DNA of 64,000 nucleotides from positions 6,416,001-6,480,000 of the forward strand of contig NZ_CP106793.1 in NCBI RefSeq assembly GCF_025642135.1, in the 5' to 3' direction. This document shows, in pieces, positions 36,722-44,680 of the stretch (positions within the stretch are counted from its first letter, which is position 1; each line of letters starts with the position of its first letter). The stretch comes from Streptomyces cynarae (lineage in GTDB: Bacteria > Actinomycetota > Actinomycetes > Streptomycetales > Streptomycetaceae). A program made the translations under genes and the position numbers. The notes beneath the pieces were generated by a model. It searched no databases, was not told where the DNA came from, and saw only the letters and a program-made list of their open reading frames with translations.

Positions 36722-37807
36722 ATGCAGTTCGGAATTTTCTCGGTGGGGGACGTGACCCCTGATCCGACCAACGGCCGTACTCCGTCGGAGCACGAGCGCA
36801 TCAAGGCGATCGTCGCCATCGCGCTGAAGGCGGAGGAGGTCGGCCTGGACGTCTTCGCGATGGGCGAGCACCACAACCCGCCGTTCGTGCCGTCCTCGCC
36901 GACCACGATGCTCGGCTACATAGCCGCCCGTACCGAGAAGCTGATCCTGTCCACCGCCACGACGCTGATCACCACCAACGACCCGGTGAAGATCGCCGAG
37001 GACTACGCGATGCTGCAGCACCTCGCGGACGGCCGGGTCGACCTGATGATGGGGCGCGGCAACACCGGCCCGGTGTATCCGTGGTTCGGGCAGGACATCC
37101 GGCAGGGGATCAACCTCGCCAAGGAGAACTACGCCCTGCTGCGCCGGCTGTGGCGCGAGGACGTGGTGAACTGGGAGGGCAAGTTCCGCACGCCGCTGCA
37201 GGGCTTCACGTCCACGCCCCGCCCCATGGACGACGTGCCGCCGTTCGTCTGGCACGGCTCCATCCGCTCCCCGGAGATCGCGGACCAGGCCGCCTTCTAC
37301 GGCGACGGCTTCTTCCACAACAACATCTTCTGGCCGGCCGACCACACCAAGCGCATGGTCCAGCTCTACCGGCGGCGGTACGCCCACTACGGGCACGGCA
37401 CCCCCGAGCAGGCGATCGTCGGTCTCGGCGGGCAGGTGTTCATGCGGAAGAACTCCCAGGACGCGGTGCGCGAGTTCCGCCCCTACTTCGACAACGCGCC
37501 CGTGTACGGGCACGGGCCGTCCCTGGAGGACTTCACCGAGCAGACCCCGCTGACGGTGGGCTCTCCCCAGCAGGTCATCGAACGCACGCTGTCCTTCCGT
37601 GAGACCGTCGGCGACTACCAGCGGCAGCTGTTCCTGATGGACCACGCGGGACTGCCGCTGAAGACCGTGCTGGAGCAGCTCGACATGCTCGGCGAGGAGG
37701 TCGTGCCGGTGCTGCGGAAGGAGTTCGCGAAGGACCGGCCGGCCGACGTGCCGGACGCTCCCACCCACGAGTCCCTGCGTTCCGTCCAGGAGGTGTCCGC
37801 CGCATGA
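36722..37807 (+). CDS. LLM-class flavin-dependent oxidoreductase (CE1758 family)
   Basis: A 361-residue luciferase-like monooxygenase that should use reduced FMN and oxygen. The fold is visible in the N-terminal MQFGIFSVGD, the GEHHNPPF block and LMMGRGNTGPVYPWFG. The CE1758 family is partnered with an FMN reductase of the CE1759 family, which is exactly the downstream gene. The two overlap by ATGA. The substrate is unknown. GAGG lies 6 nt before ATG 36722. Confidence 0.88.
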   Translation: MQFGIFSVGDVTPDPTNGRTPSEHERIKAIVAIALKAEEVGLDVFAMGEHHNPPFVPSSPTTMLGYIAARTEKLILSTATTLITTNDPVKIAEDYAMLQHLADGRVDLMMGRGNTGPVYPWFGQDIRQGINLAKENYALLRRLWREDVVNWEGKFRTPLQGFTSTPRPMDDVPPFVWHGSIRSPEIADQAAFYGDGFFHNNIFWPADHTKRMVQLYRRRYAHYGHGTPEQAIVGLGGQVFMRKNSQDAVREFRPYFDNAPVYGHGPSLEDFTEQTPLTVGSPQQVIERTLSFRETVGDYQRQLFLMDHAGLPLKTVLEQLDMLGEEVVPVLRKEFAKDRPADVPDAPTHESLRSVQEVSAA

Positions 37808-38418
37808 AGCTCGTCGCCGTGTCCGCGGGGCTGAGCACCCCGTCGTCCACACGTCTGCTCGCCGACCGTCTCGCCGAGTCGGCCCGCGGTGAACTCGCCG
37901 CCCACGGCCACGAGGTGGATACGGAGGTGATCGAGCTGCGGGAACTGGCCGTCGCCGTCGCCAACAACCTCGTCACCGGCTTCCCGCCGCCCCAACTGGC
38001 CACCGCCATCGACGCGGTGACGGGCGCCCACGGCCTGATCGCCGTGACCCCCGTGTTCACCGCCTCCTACAGCGGGCTGTTCAAGTCCTTCTTCGACCTG
38101 ATCGACCCGGACGCCCTCACGGGGAAGCCGGTCCTGATCGGGGCGACGGGAGGCACGGCCCGCCACTCCCTGGTCCTGGAGCACGCCCTGCGCCCGCTCT
38201 TCGCCTACCTGCGCGCGGCCGTCGTCCCCACCGCGGTGTACGCGGCGTCCGAGGACTGGGGATCCGGCGGCGACGAGTACACCGAGGGCCTGCCCGCGCG
38301 CGTACGGCGGGCGGCCGGCGAACTGGCCGCCCTGATGGCCGCCCGCCCTGCCGAGAAGACACCCGAGGACGACATCACCGCGCTCGAACGGCAGCTCTCC
38401 GACCTGCGCTTCGACTGA
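37804..38418 (+). CDS. NAD(P)H-dependent FMN reductase (CE1759 family)
   Basis: A 204-residue flavodoxin-like reductase. The phosphate-binding loop is SAGLSTPSSTRLLADRL and the flavin-binding block is TPVFTASYSGLFKSFFDLID, with GATGGTARHSLV later. It should supply FMNH2 to the upstream monooxygenase. It is translationally coupled to that gene and convergent with the LuxR regulator. Confidence 0.88.
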   Translation: MKLVAVSAGLSTPSSTRLLADRLAESARGELAAHGHEVDTEVIELRELAVAVANNLVTGFPPPQLATAIDAVTGAHGLIAVTPVFTASYSGLFKSFFDLIDPDALTGKPVLIGATGGTARHSLVLEHALRPLFAYLRAAVVPTAVYAASEDWGSGGDEYTEGLPARVRRAAGELAALMAARPAEKTPEDDITALERQLSDLRFD

Positions 38419-38439
38419 GACGGACCCGGGGTGCGGTCC

Positions 38440-38455
38440 ACGGCCGTCGACGGCC
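38440..38455. repeat. 16-bp perfect palindrome between convergent genes
   Basis: CGGCCGTCGACGGCCG lies 22 nt after the FMN reductase stop and 6 nt beyond the LuxR stop. It can form a short hairpin and may be a bidirectional terminator. Confidence 0.4.
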
Positions 38456-38460
38456 GGTGC

Positions 38461-41229
38461 TCATCCGTCCGGCTGGAGCTTCTCCCGCAACTGGCCACGG
38501 GAGGTGATCCCCAGCTTCGGATAGATCCGGTACAGGTGCGCTGCGACGGTGCGGTGGGAGAGGTAGAGCTGCTGCCCTATCTCCCGGTTGGAGAGCCCCG
38601 TCGCCGCAAGCTGCGCGATCTGCAGTTCCTGCGGCGTCAGCAGCTCCCAGTCGGCGTGACCACTCTGGGGACCACCCTTGTCGGGCACACCCGCCTCGCC
38701 GGCGGAACGGAGTTCCTGGCAGGCCCGCTCGTACCACGGTCGGGTCCCCAGCGAGGCGAAGCACTCCCTGGCGATCCGCAGGGGTACCCGGGACTCCATG
38801 ACCCGTCGCCTACGACGCAGCCATGCGCCGTGGGCGAGCAGGAGGCGGGCCCGCGTGAAGGGATCCACGGAATGGTCCAGAGCGAGCGCCGACCGGAACG
38901 ATGCCTCGGCGTCCTCGTCGTCGGCCAGGAGGGCGTGCGCGAACCCGAGGTTCGCCCGGATCATCCGCGCCGTGGTGGCCGCGGCAGCCGCGTCGAGCCG
39001 GCGGAGGACGCCACGCGCGGCGGCCCTGTCCTCGTCGCTCACGGCGGCCTCGGCGAGCACCGGGATCGCGACGGTCTGGAGATATGGATGGTGCGCGGGG
39101 TCCGCGGGGTCGAAGACCCGCCACACACAGGCGAACGCCTCCGCATGACGGCCGGCCGCGAGCCCGATCAGCCCTCGCGTGATCTGGATGAAGGCGAGGT
39201 TCGACGGGTTCGCCAGGGCGAGTGTCTGGCGTTCGGCCTCCTCGATGGCGGTCTGTGCCGTCTCCAGGTCACCGAGCACCGCCGAGAAGTGCGCTTTCGC
39301 GATGAGTGCACCGGTGAGCCAGCGGGCCTGCGCGGTCTCCTCCGCGAGCCGGATGGCCTCGGCCACGCTCGGCAGGCCCGACTCCCGGTCCACGATGTGC
39401 GCCGAGGCGAACGACAGCGACACCAGGGTCTGCGCCAGAAGCCCCAGCCGCCCCTGGGCCCGCAGACCGGCCGCCGCGTGCCGGAGGAAGCCCACCGCGT
39501 GGTCGTATCCGCCCATGGCCGTGGCCGCCGCACCGAGCGTGGCGGCGGCCAGGGCGTCGTAGCCGCCCTCGCTCTCCAGCCGCTCGAACCGCTCGATCAC
39601 CGTCGCGCCACGCTCCAGCGGGGTGGCGAAGGCCAGGACGTACAGGAGGTCGGGGTGCAGTTCCGGCACCGGCAGCCGCTCGGCCGCGGTCACCACGCAC
39701 TCGCGCAGAGCAACCCCCGGGTCGAACCACCAGCATCGTCGAGCGGCGGCCCGCAGAAGCCGGAGCGCGAGTTCGGGGTCACCGGCGGACGCCGCCTCCT
39801 CCGCCGTGGTGATGAGCAGGCGCAGACGCGGGACGCTGGTCGACACATCGATGTCGAAGCCCTCGCCCACCAGCACCGTGCGCGCCCGCTCCGGCACGTC
39901 GGCCGCGAGCGGGGCCGCCGACTGCACAAGGGCCGCGGCCTGATTCGTCCTACCGAGTTCGAGGGCCAGCTCCGCCGCTTTGACCAGGCGCTTTCCCATG
40001 CGCGAGGGGTTCTCGCCGAGCGCGATGGACCGCTCGAGGGCCGCCAGGGCGACGGCCGGCGCACCCCGTGCCTCCGCTCTGGCAGCCGTCCGGTCCAGTT
40101 CCACGGCGACGGATTCGTCCCGTCGGCCCGTGGCCGCGGCCCTGTGCCAGGTCCGGCGGTCGGACTGACCGTCCAGCACCGCGGCCAGTGCGCCGTGCGC
40201 GGCGAGGCGCTCGGCGAGCGAGGCGGCCTGCAGCACCGCCGACCGCACGAGCGGGTGGCAGAACCGGATCCGGTGTTCGTCCGCCGTGACCAGGCCGATC
40301 TCCGCCGCGGGAGACAAGGATTCCGGTGATATGCCGACGCCCGCCAGTACCGAAGCGGCCGCGAGGACCTCGCCCAGCGCGCCGTCGTCGTCGGAGGCCG
40401 CGACGAGCAGCACGCTCCGCGTGTCGGACGGCAGGTCGAGCAGCCGGGAGGCGAATGCGCGTTCCAGTCTTGAGGTGAGGGGAACGGCTGAGGAGGTCAG
40501 GGCCTCGGCCGAGGCTTCGTGCTCGCGCAGCGCGGCAGGCAGTTCGATGAGGGCCAGAGGGTTGCCCGCGGCCGCGTCGAGCACCCGGTGTCGGAGCGGG
40601 GGTTCCAGCCCCGGCTCCACGGTGTCCAGGAGCGCCCCGGCTTCGACCGTGGTGAGGGGGTGGAGCCGGAGCTCGCGCAGCACGAGGGTGTCCAGGCATG
40701 TCGGGTGCCCGTCGCGGATGGCCAGGAGCATCCCCAAGGGCTCACGGCCGAGGCGCCGGGCGATGAACGCGAGAACGTCCAGGGTCGGCGGGTCGAGCCA
40801 CTGCGCGTCGTCGACGACCAGCAGCACGGGCGCTTGGGCGGCCGCTTCGCCGAGCAGGTCGAGCGTAGCCAGGGCGATCATGAAAAGCTGCGGGGCGTGC
40901 CCCGCGGGGGGCGCCTCGGTCATTCCGAAGGCGCCCAGCAGCGCCTCCGCCTGTACCGGCGGCAGACCTGGAACCCGGTCGAGCATCGTCCGCGTCAGCT
41001 GGTAGAGCCCTGCGAAGGGCAGACGGGTCTCGGCCTCCACCCCGGACCCGGTGAGCACGGTGACACCGGAGCGCTCCGCCCGGTGCGCGGCCCATGACAG
41101 GAGTGCGGACTTGCCGATGCCGGGAGCGCCGCGCACCACGAGCGCCCCGCCCTCCATGGGCAGGCCGTCGACGAGCGCTCCCAGAGCCACCAGTTCGTTG
41201 TTCCTGCCGAACAGTTCGTGGTCCGACAC
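38461..41229 (-). CDS. Large ATP-binding LuxR-family regulator (LAL), copy 1
   Basis: A 922-residue LAL regulator. The N-terminal AAA ATPase has Walker A GAPGIGKSALL (~residues 35-45) and Walker B VLLVVDDAQWLD. A long TPR-like alpha-helical middle follows, and the C-terminus is a LuxR helix-turn-helix (LTPQELQIAQLAATGLSNRE). LALs often act as pathway activators in Streptomyces. GTG 41229 has GGGGG about 8 nt upstream. An in-frame ATG at 41268 has no site. It is divergent from AraC copy 1. Confidence 0.9.
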   Translation of the reverse strand: MSDHELFGRNNELVALGALVDGLPMEGGALVVRGAPGIGKSALLSWAAHRAERSGVTVLTGSGVEAETRLPFAGLYQLTRTMLDRVPGLPPVQAEALLGAFGMTEAPPAGHAPQLFMIALATLDLLGEAAAQAPVLLVVDDAQWLDPPTLDVLAFIARRLGREPLGMLLAIRDGHPTCLDTLVLRELRLHPLTTVEAGALLDTVEPGLEPPLRHRVLDAAAGNPLALIELPAALREHEASAEALTSSAVPLTSRLERAFASRLLDLPSDTRSVLLVAASDDDGALGEVLAAASVLAGVGISPESLSPAAEIGLVTADEHRIRFCHPLVRSAVLQAASLAERLAAHGALAAVLDGQSDRRTWHRAAATGRRDESVAVELDRTAARAEARGAPAVALAALERSIALGENPSRMGKRLVKAAELALELGRTNQAAALVQSAAPLAADVPERARTVLVGEGFDIDVSTSVPRLRLLITTAEEAASAGDPELALRLLRAAARRCWWFDPGVALRECVVTAAERLPVPELHPDLLYVLAFATPLERGATVIERFERLESEGGYDALAAATLGAAATAMGGYDHAVGFLRHAAAGLRAQGRLGLLAQTLVSLSFASAHIVDRESGLPSVAEAIRLAEETAQARWLTGALIAKAHFSAVLGDLETAQTAIEEAERQTLALANPSNLAFIQITRGLIGLAAGRHAEAFACVWRVFDPADPAHHPYLQTVAIPVLAEAAVSDEDRAAARGVLRRLDAAAAATTARMIRANLGFAHALLADDEDAEASFRSALALDHSVDPFTRARLLLAHGAWLRRRRRVMESRVPLRIARECFASLGTRPWYERACQELRSAGEAGVPDKGGPQSGHADWELLTPQELQIAQLAATGLSNREIGQQLYLSHRTVAAHLYRIYPKLGITSRGQLREKLQPDG

Positions 41230-41425
41230 CTGGTAACCCCCAGCAGCGCGTCTGATCAGCGAAAACATTCTATGTGGGACATGGGGCGGGGGCCGGGCCG
41301 GGAAAACCCCGCGTACGCCGAGCCCTCGATCACAGTCAGTTCGCAGTCATTGTGCCGATGCCGCGAGAGAAGGACGCTCGGAGCCTCGATGAGCAAGTGT
41401 TTGAAAGTTTTGAAAGGTCTGAACC

Positions 41426-42418
41426 ATGACGGCAGGCGCACCGCAAGCCGGCGGAGACGGATTCGCCGGCCACGTGCTCACCACGACTACGGTGCCTACC
41501 CCGCAAAGACGGACCTACTGGCGCGAGGCCCTGTCCCGTACCTTCGGCGCCGTGGACATGTCGGTCCCCGACGAGGTGCACTCGGGCACGATCCGTACGG
41601 CACCCCTGGGCCGGCTCCAGGTCACCACGGTGGACGGCGATCCGCTGGAGGCCCGGCGGACACGGCGGCTCATCGCCCGGGGTGACGAGGACGAGTACGT
41701 GGTCGTGAAGCAGCTGACCAGAGGGGGCGCCCGACTGGAGCAGGACACCCGCGACGTGTCCCTGCGAGCCGGGGAGGTCTTCATCTACGACATGGCCCGC
41801 CCGGTCCGGCTGATCCTTCCCGAGCGCTTCCAGACCAAGTCGCTCGTGGTGCCGCGCCAGATCCTGGGCCTGGCCGAGTCGGACCTGCGGCAGATGACGG
41901 CGTCTCCCCTCCGTTCCGATACGGCACTCGGCGGACTGCTGTCCGTCCTGGTGTCCCGGCTGGTGGACACCGCGGGATCGTACCGACCGCACACGGGCGA
42001 GTTGCTCGCCCGCAACGTCCTGGACCTGCTGACGGTCCTCGCCGATGAACGACTCGGCAGGAACTCCGAGGAGACACCTGGCGGCGATGCGGCGCTGCGC
42101 TTGCGGATCCGGGAGTTCATCGGCCGGCACCTTGCCGATCCCGACCTGACTCCGGAGGTCATCGCCCGCGCTCACCACATCTCCGTGCGCTACCTGCACA
42201 AGATCTTCGAGGGCGAGGACGCCACGGTCAGCCGCTTCATCCAGAGCCGCCGCCTGGAGGCGTGCCGGCAGGATCTGGTGCGCCGGGAAGCCGCACATCT
42301 CACCATCGTCGCGGTGGCCCAGCGGTGGGGTTTCACCAGTGCCGCCCATTTCAGCCGGGTGTTCCGGGCCGCCTACGGAATGTCTCCCAGCGAGTGGCGC
42401 GACAGCCACAGGCCGTAG
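41426..42418 (+). CDS. AraC-family regulator (AraC-like ligand-binding domain), copy 1
   Basis: A 330-residue protein. The N-terminal AraC-type cupin-like binding domain (residues ~25-200) includes YWREALSRTFGAVD and FQTKSLVVPRQILGL. The C-terminal AraC double helix-turn-helix covers LTPEVIARAHHISVRYLHKI and FTSAAHFSRVFRAAYGMSP. GAAAGG lies 9 nt before ATG 41426. It is clearly paralogous to the gene at 43428 along its whole length. Confidence 0.92.
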   Translation: MTAGAPQAGGDGFAGHVLTTTTVPTPQRRTYWREALSRTFGAVDMSVPDEVHSGTIRTAPLGRLQVTTVDGDPLEARRTRRLIARGDEDEYVVVKQLTRGGARLEQDTRDVSLRAGEVFIYDMARPVRLILPERFQTKSLVVPRQILGLAESDLRQMTASPLRSDTALGGLLSVLVSRLVDTAGSYRPHTGELLARNVLDLLTVLADERLGRNSEETPGGDAALRLRIREFIGRHLADPDLTPEVIARAHHISVRYLHKIFEGEDATVSRFIQSRRLEACRQDLVRREAAHLTIVAVAQRWGFTSAAHFSRVFRAAYGMSPSEWRDSHRP

Positions 42419-42510
42419 TTCCGCGCCCCTTCTGAGGCTCATCGATCCACGGAAATCCCCCTGTGCCCTCACGGACAAAACACCGTACGTTCTTCGACAA
42501 GAGACTTCCA

Positions 42511-42540
42511 TTGACGGCTTTAGGGTCATTTGCGTAGACG
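42511..42540 (+). promoter_or_regulatory. Candidate promoter of the SsgA-like gene
   Basis: TTGACG (42511-42516) and TAGACG (42535-42540) are separated by 18 bp. The leader of about 35 nt contains a C6-A7 run unusual for this GC-rich genome, then GGGG 7-10 nt before ATG 42581. Confidence 0.55.
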
Positions 42541-42580
42541 CTGCCCCCCAAAAAAAGAGAGCTGCTGATCGGGGTAAGAC

Positions 42581-43024
42581 ATGACTCAGCCGTTTTGGGG
42601 TGCCGCCGATGGCACCCCGGTCACTCGCGAGGTCGTGGTGCACGTCGTCGTCGCGGGCGAACCACCGGTGCCGCTGCCCGCCGAGCTGCGCTACGACACG
42701 ACGGACCCCTACGCCGTGTGCCTCTCCCTCCGAGGGGCGTCCACCGGCACGGTCGACTGGGTGTTCGCCCGCAGCCTCCTGGCGGAGGGGCTGAGCCGCC
42801 CGGCGGGTGTCGGAGACGTCCTGGTCATGCCCCGGTACGAAGGCCGCCGGCACTCGGTGCGCATAGTCGTCAGGTCCACCGCCGGGGCCGCCGCGCTGGA
42901 CCTCGCGGCCTCTGCGGTCGCCGCGTTCCTGGCGCGCACCGACAGGATCGTGCCACCGGGCGCGGAGGGACTCCACATCGACCTGGACCGCGTCGTGGCC
43001 GACCTCATGGCGGGAAGCGAGTGA
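42581..43024 (+). CDS. SsgA-family sporulation/cell-division regulator (SALP)
   Basis: A 147-residue protein. The SsgA-like signature is LPAELRYDTTDPYAVCLSLR, then WVFARSLLAEGLSRPAGVGD and VMPRYEGRRHSVRIVV. SALPs are confined to morphologically complex actinomycetes and place division septa or help remodel peptidoglycan. Its role beside AraC and LAL regulators is unusual. It ends in an 11-bp hairpin. Its own promoter is well placed, so expression may be separate from AraC copy 1. Confidence 0.88.
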   Translation: MTQPFWGAADGTPVTREVVVHVVVAGEPPVPLPAELRYDTTDPYAVCLSLRGASTGTVDWVFARSLLAEGLSRPAGVGDVLVMPRYEGRRHSVRIVVRSTAGAAALDLAASAVAAFLARTDRIVPPGAEGLHIDLDRVVADLMAGSE

Positions 43025-43055
43025 CGGGTCGGCCGGCGAGCTTGCCGCCCGGCTC

Positions 43056-43088
43056 GTGCGCACAGCCCGAAAGCCGAGCTGTGCGCAC
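43056..43088. terminator. Hairpin after the SsgA-like gene
   Basis: GTGCGCACAGC / GCTGTGCGCAC is a perfect 11-bp inverted repeat with an 11-nt loop, starting 32 nt after the stop. It may end the SsgA-like transcript. Confidence 0.7.
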
Positions 43089-43092
43089 CGGC

Positions 43093-43233
43093 CGGGATCA
43101 AGCGGCATTTGATCCGTGTCAGCATCTCGTTGCCCGTGTTCGACGCGTCGGATGTCTCCGGTCGGCTCTCCTTCGCCAGGAGTTCCGTGGCGAGTACGCT
43201 GACCAGGTCCAGGGCGCTGCGGACGAGCCGGTC
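43093..43233 (-). pseudogene. Remnant of a third AraC-like regulator
   Basis: On the minus strand the open frame encodes RLVRSALDLVSVLATELL and then NEMLTRIKCRLI. The same two blocks occur, in the same order and spacing, in the flanking AraC proteins (LARHVVDLLTVLIEERL and REMLARIQVFID). The piece covers only the end of the ligand-binding domain and the linker. It has no start, no helix-turn-helix and no continuation into the hairpin at 43056-43088. I read it as a decayed fragment of another paralog. Confidence 0.6.
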
Positions 43234-43427
43234 GGCGACCTTCGAATTGCGGAAACCGTCTTTTTCCGGCGGCAGCACGAACCCTCGTCCCCCTTCGGAC
43301 GCGGAATCTGGACCCGCATCTTCGGCACCCCTTCTCCGCACCCCGGATCTAGCGGATTCACGCGATGTGCCGACTGACGCCCGTCGGCAGGGTGTGCGTA
43401 GAGCACACCGGCGGAAGGGCGGAGATC

Positions 43428-44450
43428 ATGTCGACGGACCCATCGACACCGAGACCGGGTAGGCAGGTCCCCGGCACCGTCTACACCACCGATGCGGTGC
43501 CCAGCCGCCAAAGACTCGCGTACTGGCGCGAAGCGCTGTCCCAGACGTTCGCCCCGGTTGCCGTCGCCGTCCCCGACGAGGTCTGCTCGGGAACCATCCG
43601 CACGTCCCGGCTGGGCCATCTGCGGGTCGCCACGGTGGACGGCGATCCCATGTCGGCGCGGCGGACTCCGCAGCTGATCGCACCGGACCAAGAGGAGCAC
43701 CTGGTCGTCACGCTCGTGGTCAAGGGTGTCGCCGGAGTCCTGCAGGACGCCCGCGAGGCGCACCTGCATCCCGGGGAGATCGTCCTCTGCGACACGGCAC
43801 GGCCGCTACGGCTGGAATTCCCGCATCCGTTCCAGACGAAATCCCTTGTCGTGCCGCGGCGGCTGCTGGGCCTGGAGGAGTCCGACCTGCGACGGCTCAC
43901 CGCGAAACCCATCCGCCCCGACACGATGGCGGGCTCGCTGCTGGCACCCTTTCTGACCCAGCTCGTCGACGGTGCGGCGACATACCCGTCGGCCACCGGC
44001 GTGGCGCTGGCCCGCCACGTCGTCGACCTTCTCACCGTCCTGATCGAAGAGCGACTTCATCAGCAGGCGGGTGACACGCCGAGCGCGGCCCGGGAGATGC
44101 TGGCGCGCATACAGGTGTTCATCGACCGGAACCTCGCCGATCCGGACCTGACGCCGGAGGCCATAGCCCGCGCCCACCAGATCTCCGTTCGCTACCTGCA
44201 CAAGCTGTTCCAGGCCGAGGACGTCACGGTCAGCCGGTGGATCCAGCGCCGCCGGCTGCAGGAGTGCCGACGTGTCCTCGCCCGCCGCGAGGCGGCGGGC
44301 CGGACCATCGCCGCGGTGGCCCGGCAGTGGGGTTTCGCCAGCCCCGCCCACTTCAGCCGGGTGTTCCGGGACGTCTACGGGATGTCCCCCGTCGAGTGGC
44401 GGGACTCCGCGGTGAGCGCGCCTCGTATGGCCGGCGTGCCCGCACCGTGA
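43428..44450 (+). CDS. AraC-family regulator (AraC-like ligand-binding domain), copy 2
   Basis: A 340-residue protein with the same architecture as copy 1. Shared blocks are YWREALSQTF, PDEVCSGTIRTS, FQTKSLVVPRRLLGLEESDL and the helix-turn-helix region LTPEAIARAHQISVRYLHKL. ATG 43428 follows GGAG. It is parallel to copy 1, separated from it by the SsgA-like gene and the remnant. A tandem duplication with later insertion or loss is the simplest explanation. Confidence 0.92.
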   Translation: MSTDPSTPRPGRQVPGTVYTTDAVPSRQRLAYWREALSQTFAPVAVAVPDEVCSGTIRTSRLGHLRVATVDGDPMSARRTPQLIAPDQEEHLVVTLVVKGVAGVLQDAREAHLHPGEIVLCDTARPLRLEFPHPFQTKSLVVPRRLLGLEESDLRRLTAKPIRPDTMAGSLLAPFLTQLVDGAATYPSATGVALARHVVDLLTVLIEERLHQQAGDTPSAAREMLARIQVFIDRNLADPDLTPEAIARAHQISVRYLHKLFQAEDVTVSRWIQRRRLQECRRVLARREAAGRTIAAVARQWGFASPAHFSRVFRDVYGMSPVEWRDSAVSAPRMAGVPAP

Positions 44451-44680
44451 CTCCGCCCGGCCCTGCCGGTGCTTTCGCCGGCCGCGTGGCCGACGTCACT
44501 CGTTCCCTGTACCAGATGCGCTGAGCTGTCGTTTTTGCGATAGTGGGCATTCCGGCTCGTCGTCCGCGCCTGCCGGAGCCGTCGTGACGGAACCGGCAGC
44601 CGACGCCGAAGGTGCGGAGGTACCGGTCGGCGTGGGACGAGCACGGCTTCGGCCGGCGGGTGCGGACTGGAGGGGCGTGC

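Noticed and set aside
41229..41268. ATG 41268 as the start of LAL copy 1
   Set aside because: It has no ribosome binding site. GTG 41229 has a G-rich site at proper spacing and starts the conserved part.
41390..41440. A short peptide ORF (starting MSKCLKVLKGL) overlapping the AraC copy 1 start
   Set aside because: It runs into the AraC gene in another frame and its composition becomes random; no supporting evidence beyond a GGAG.
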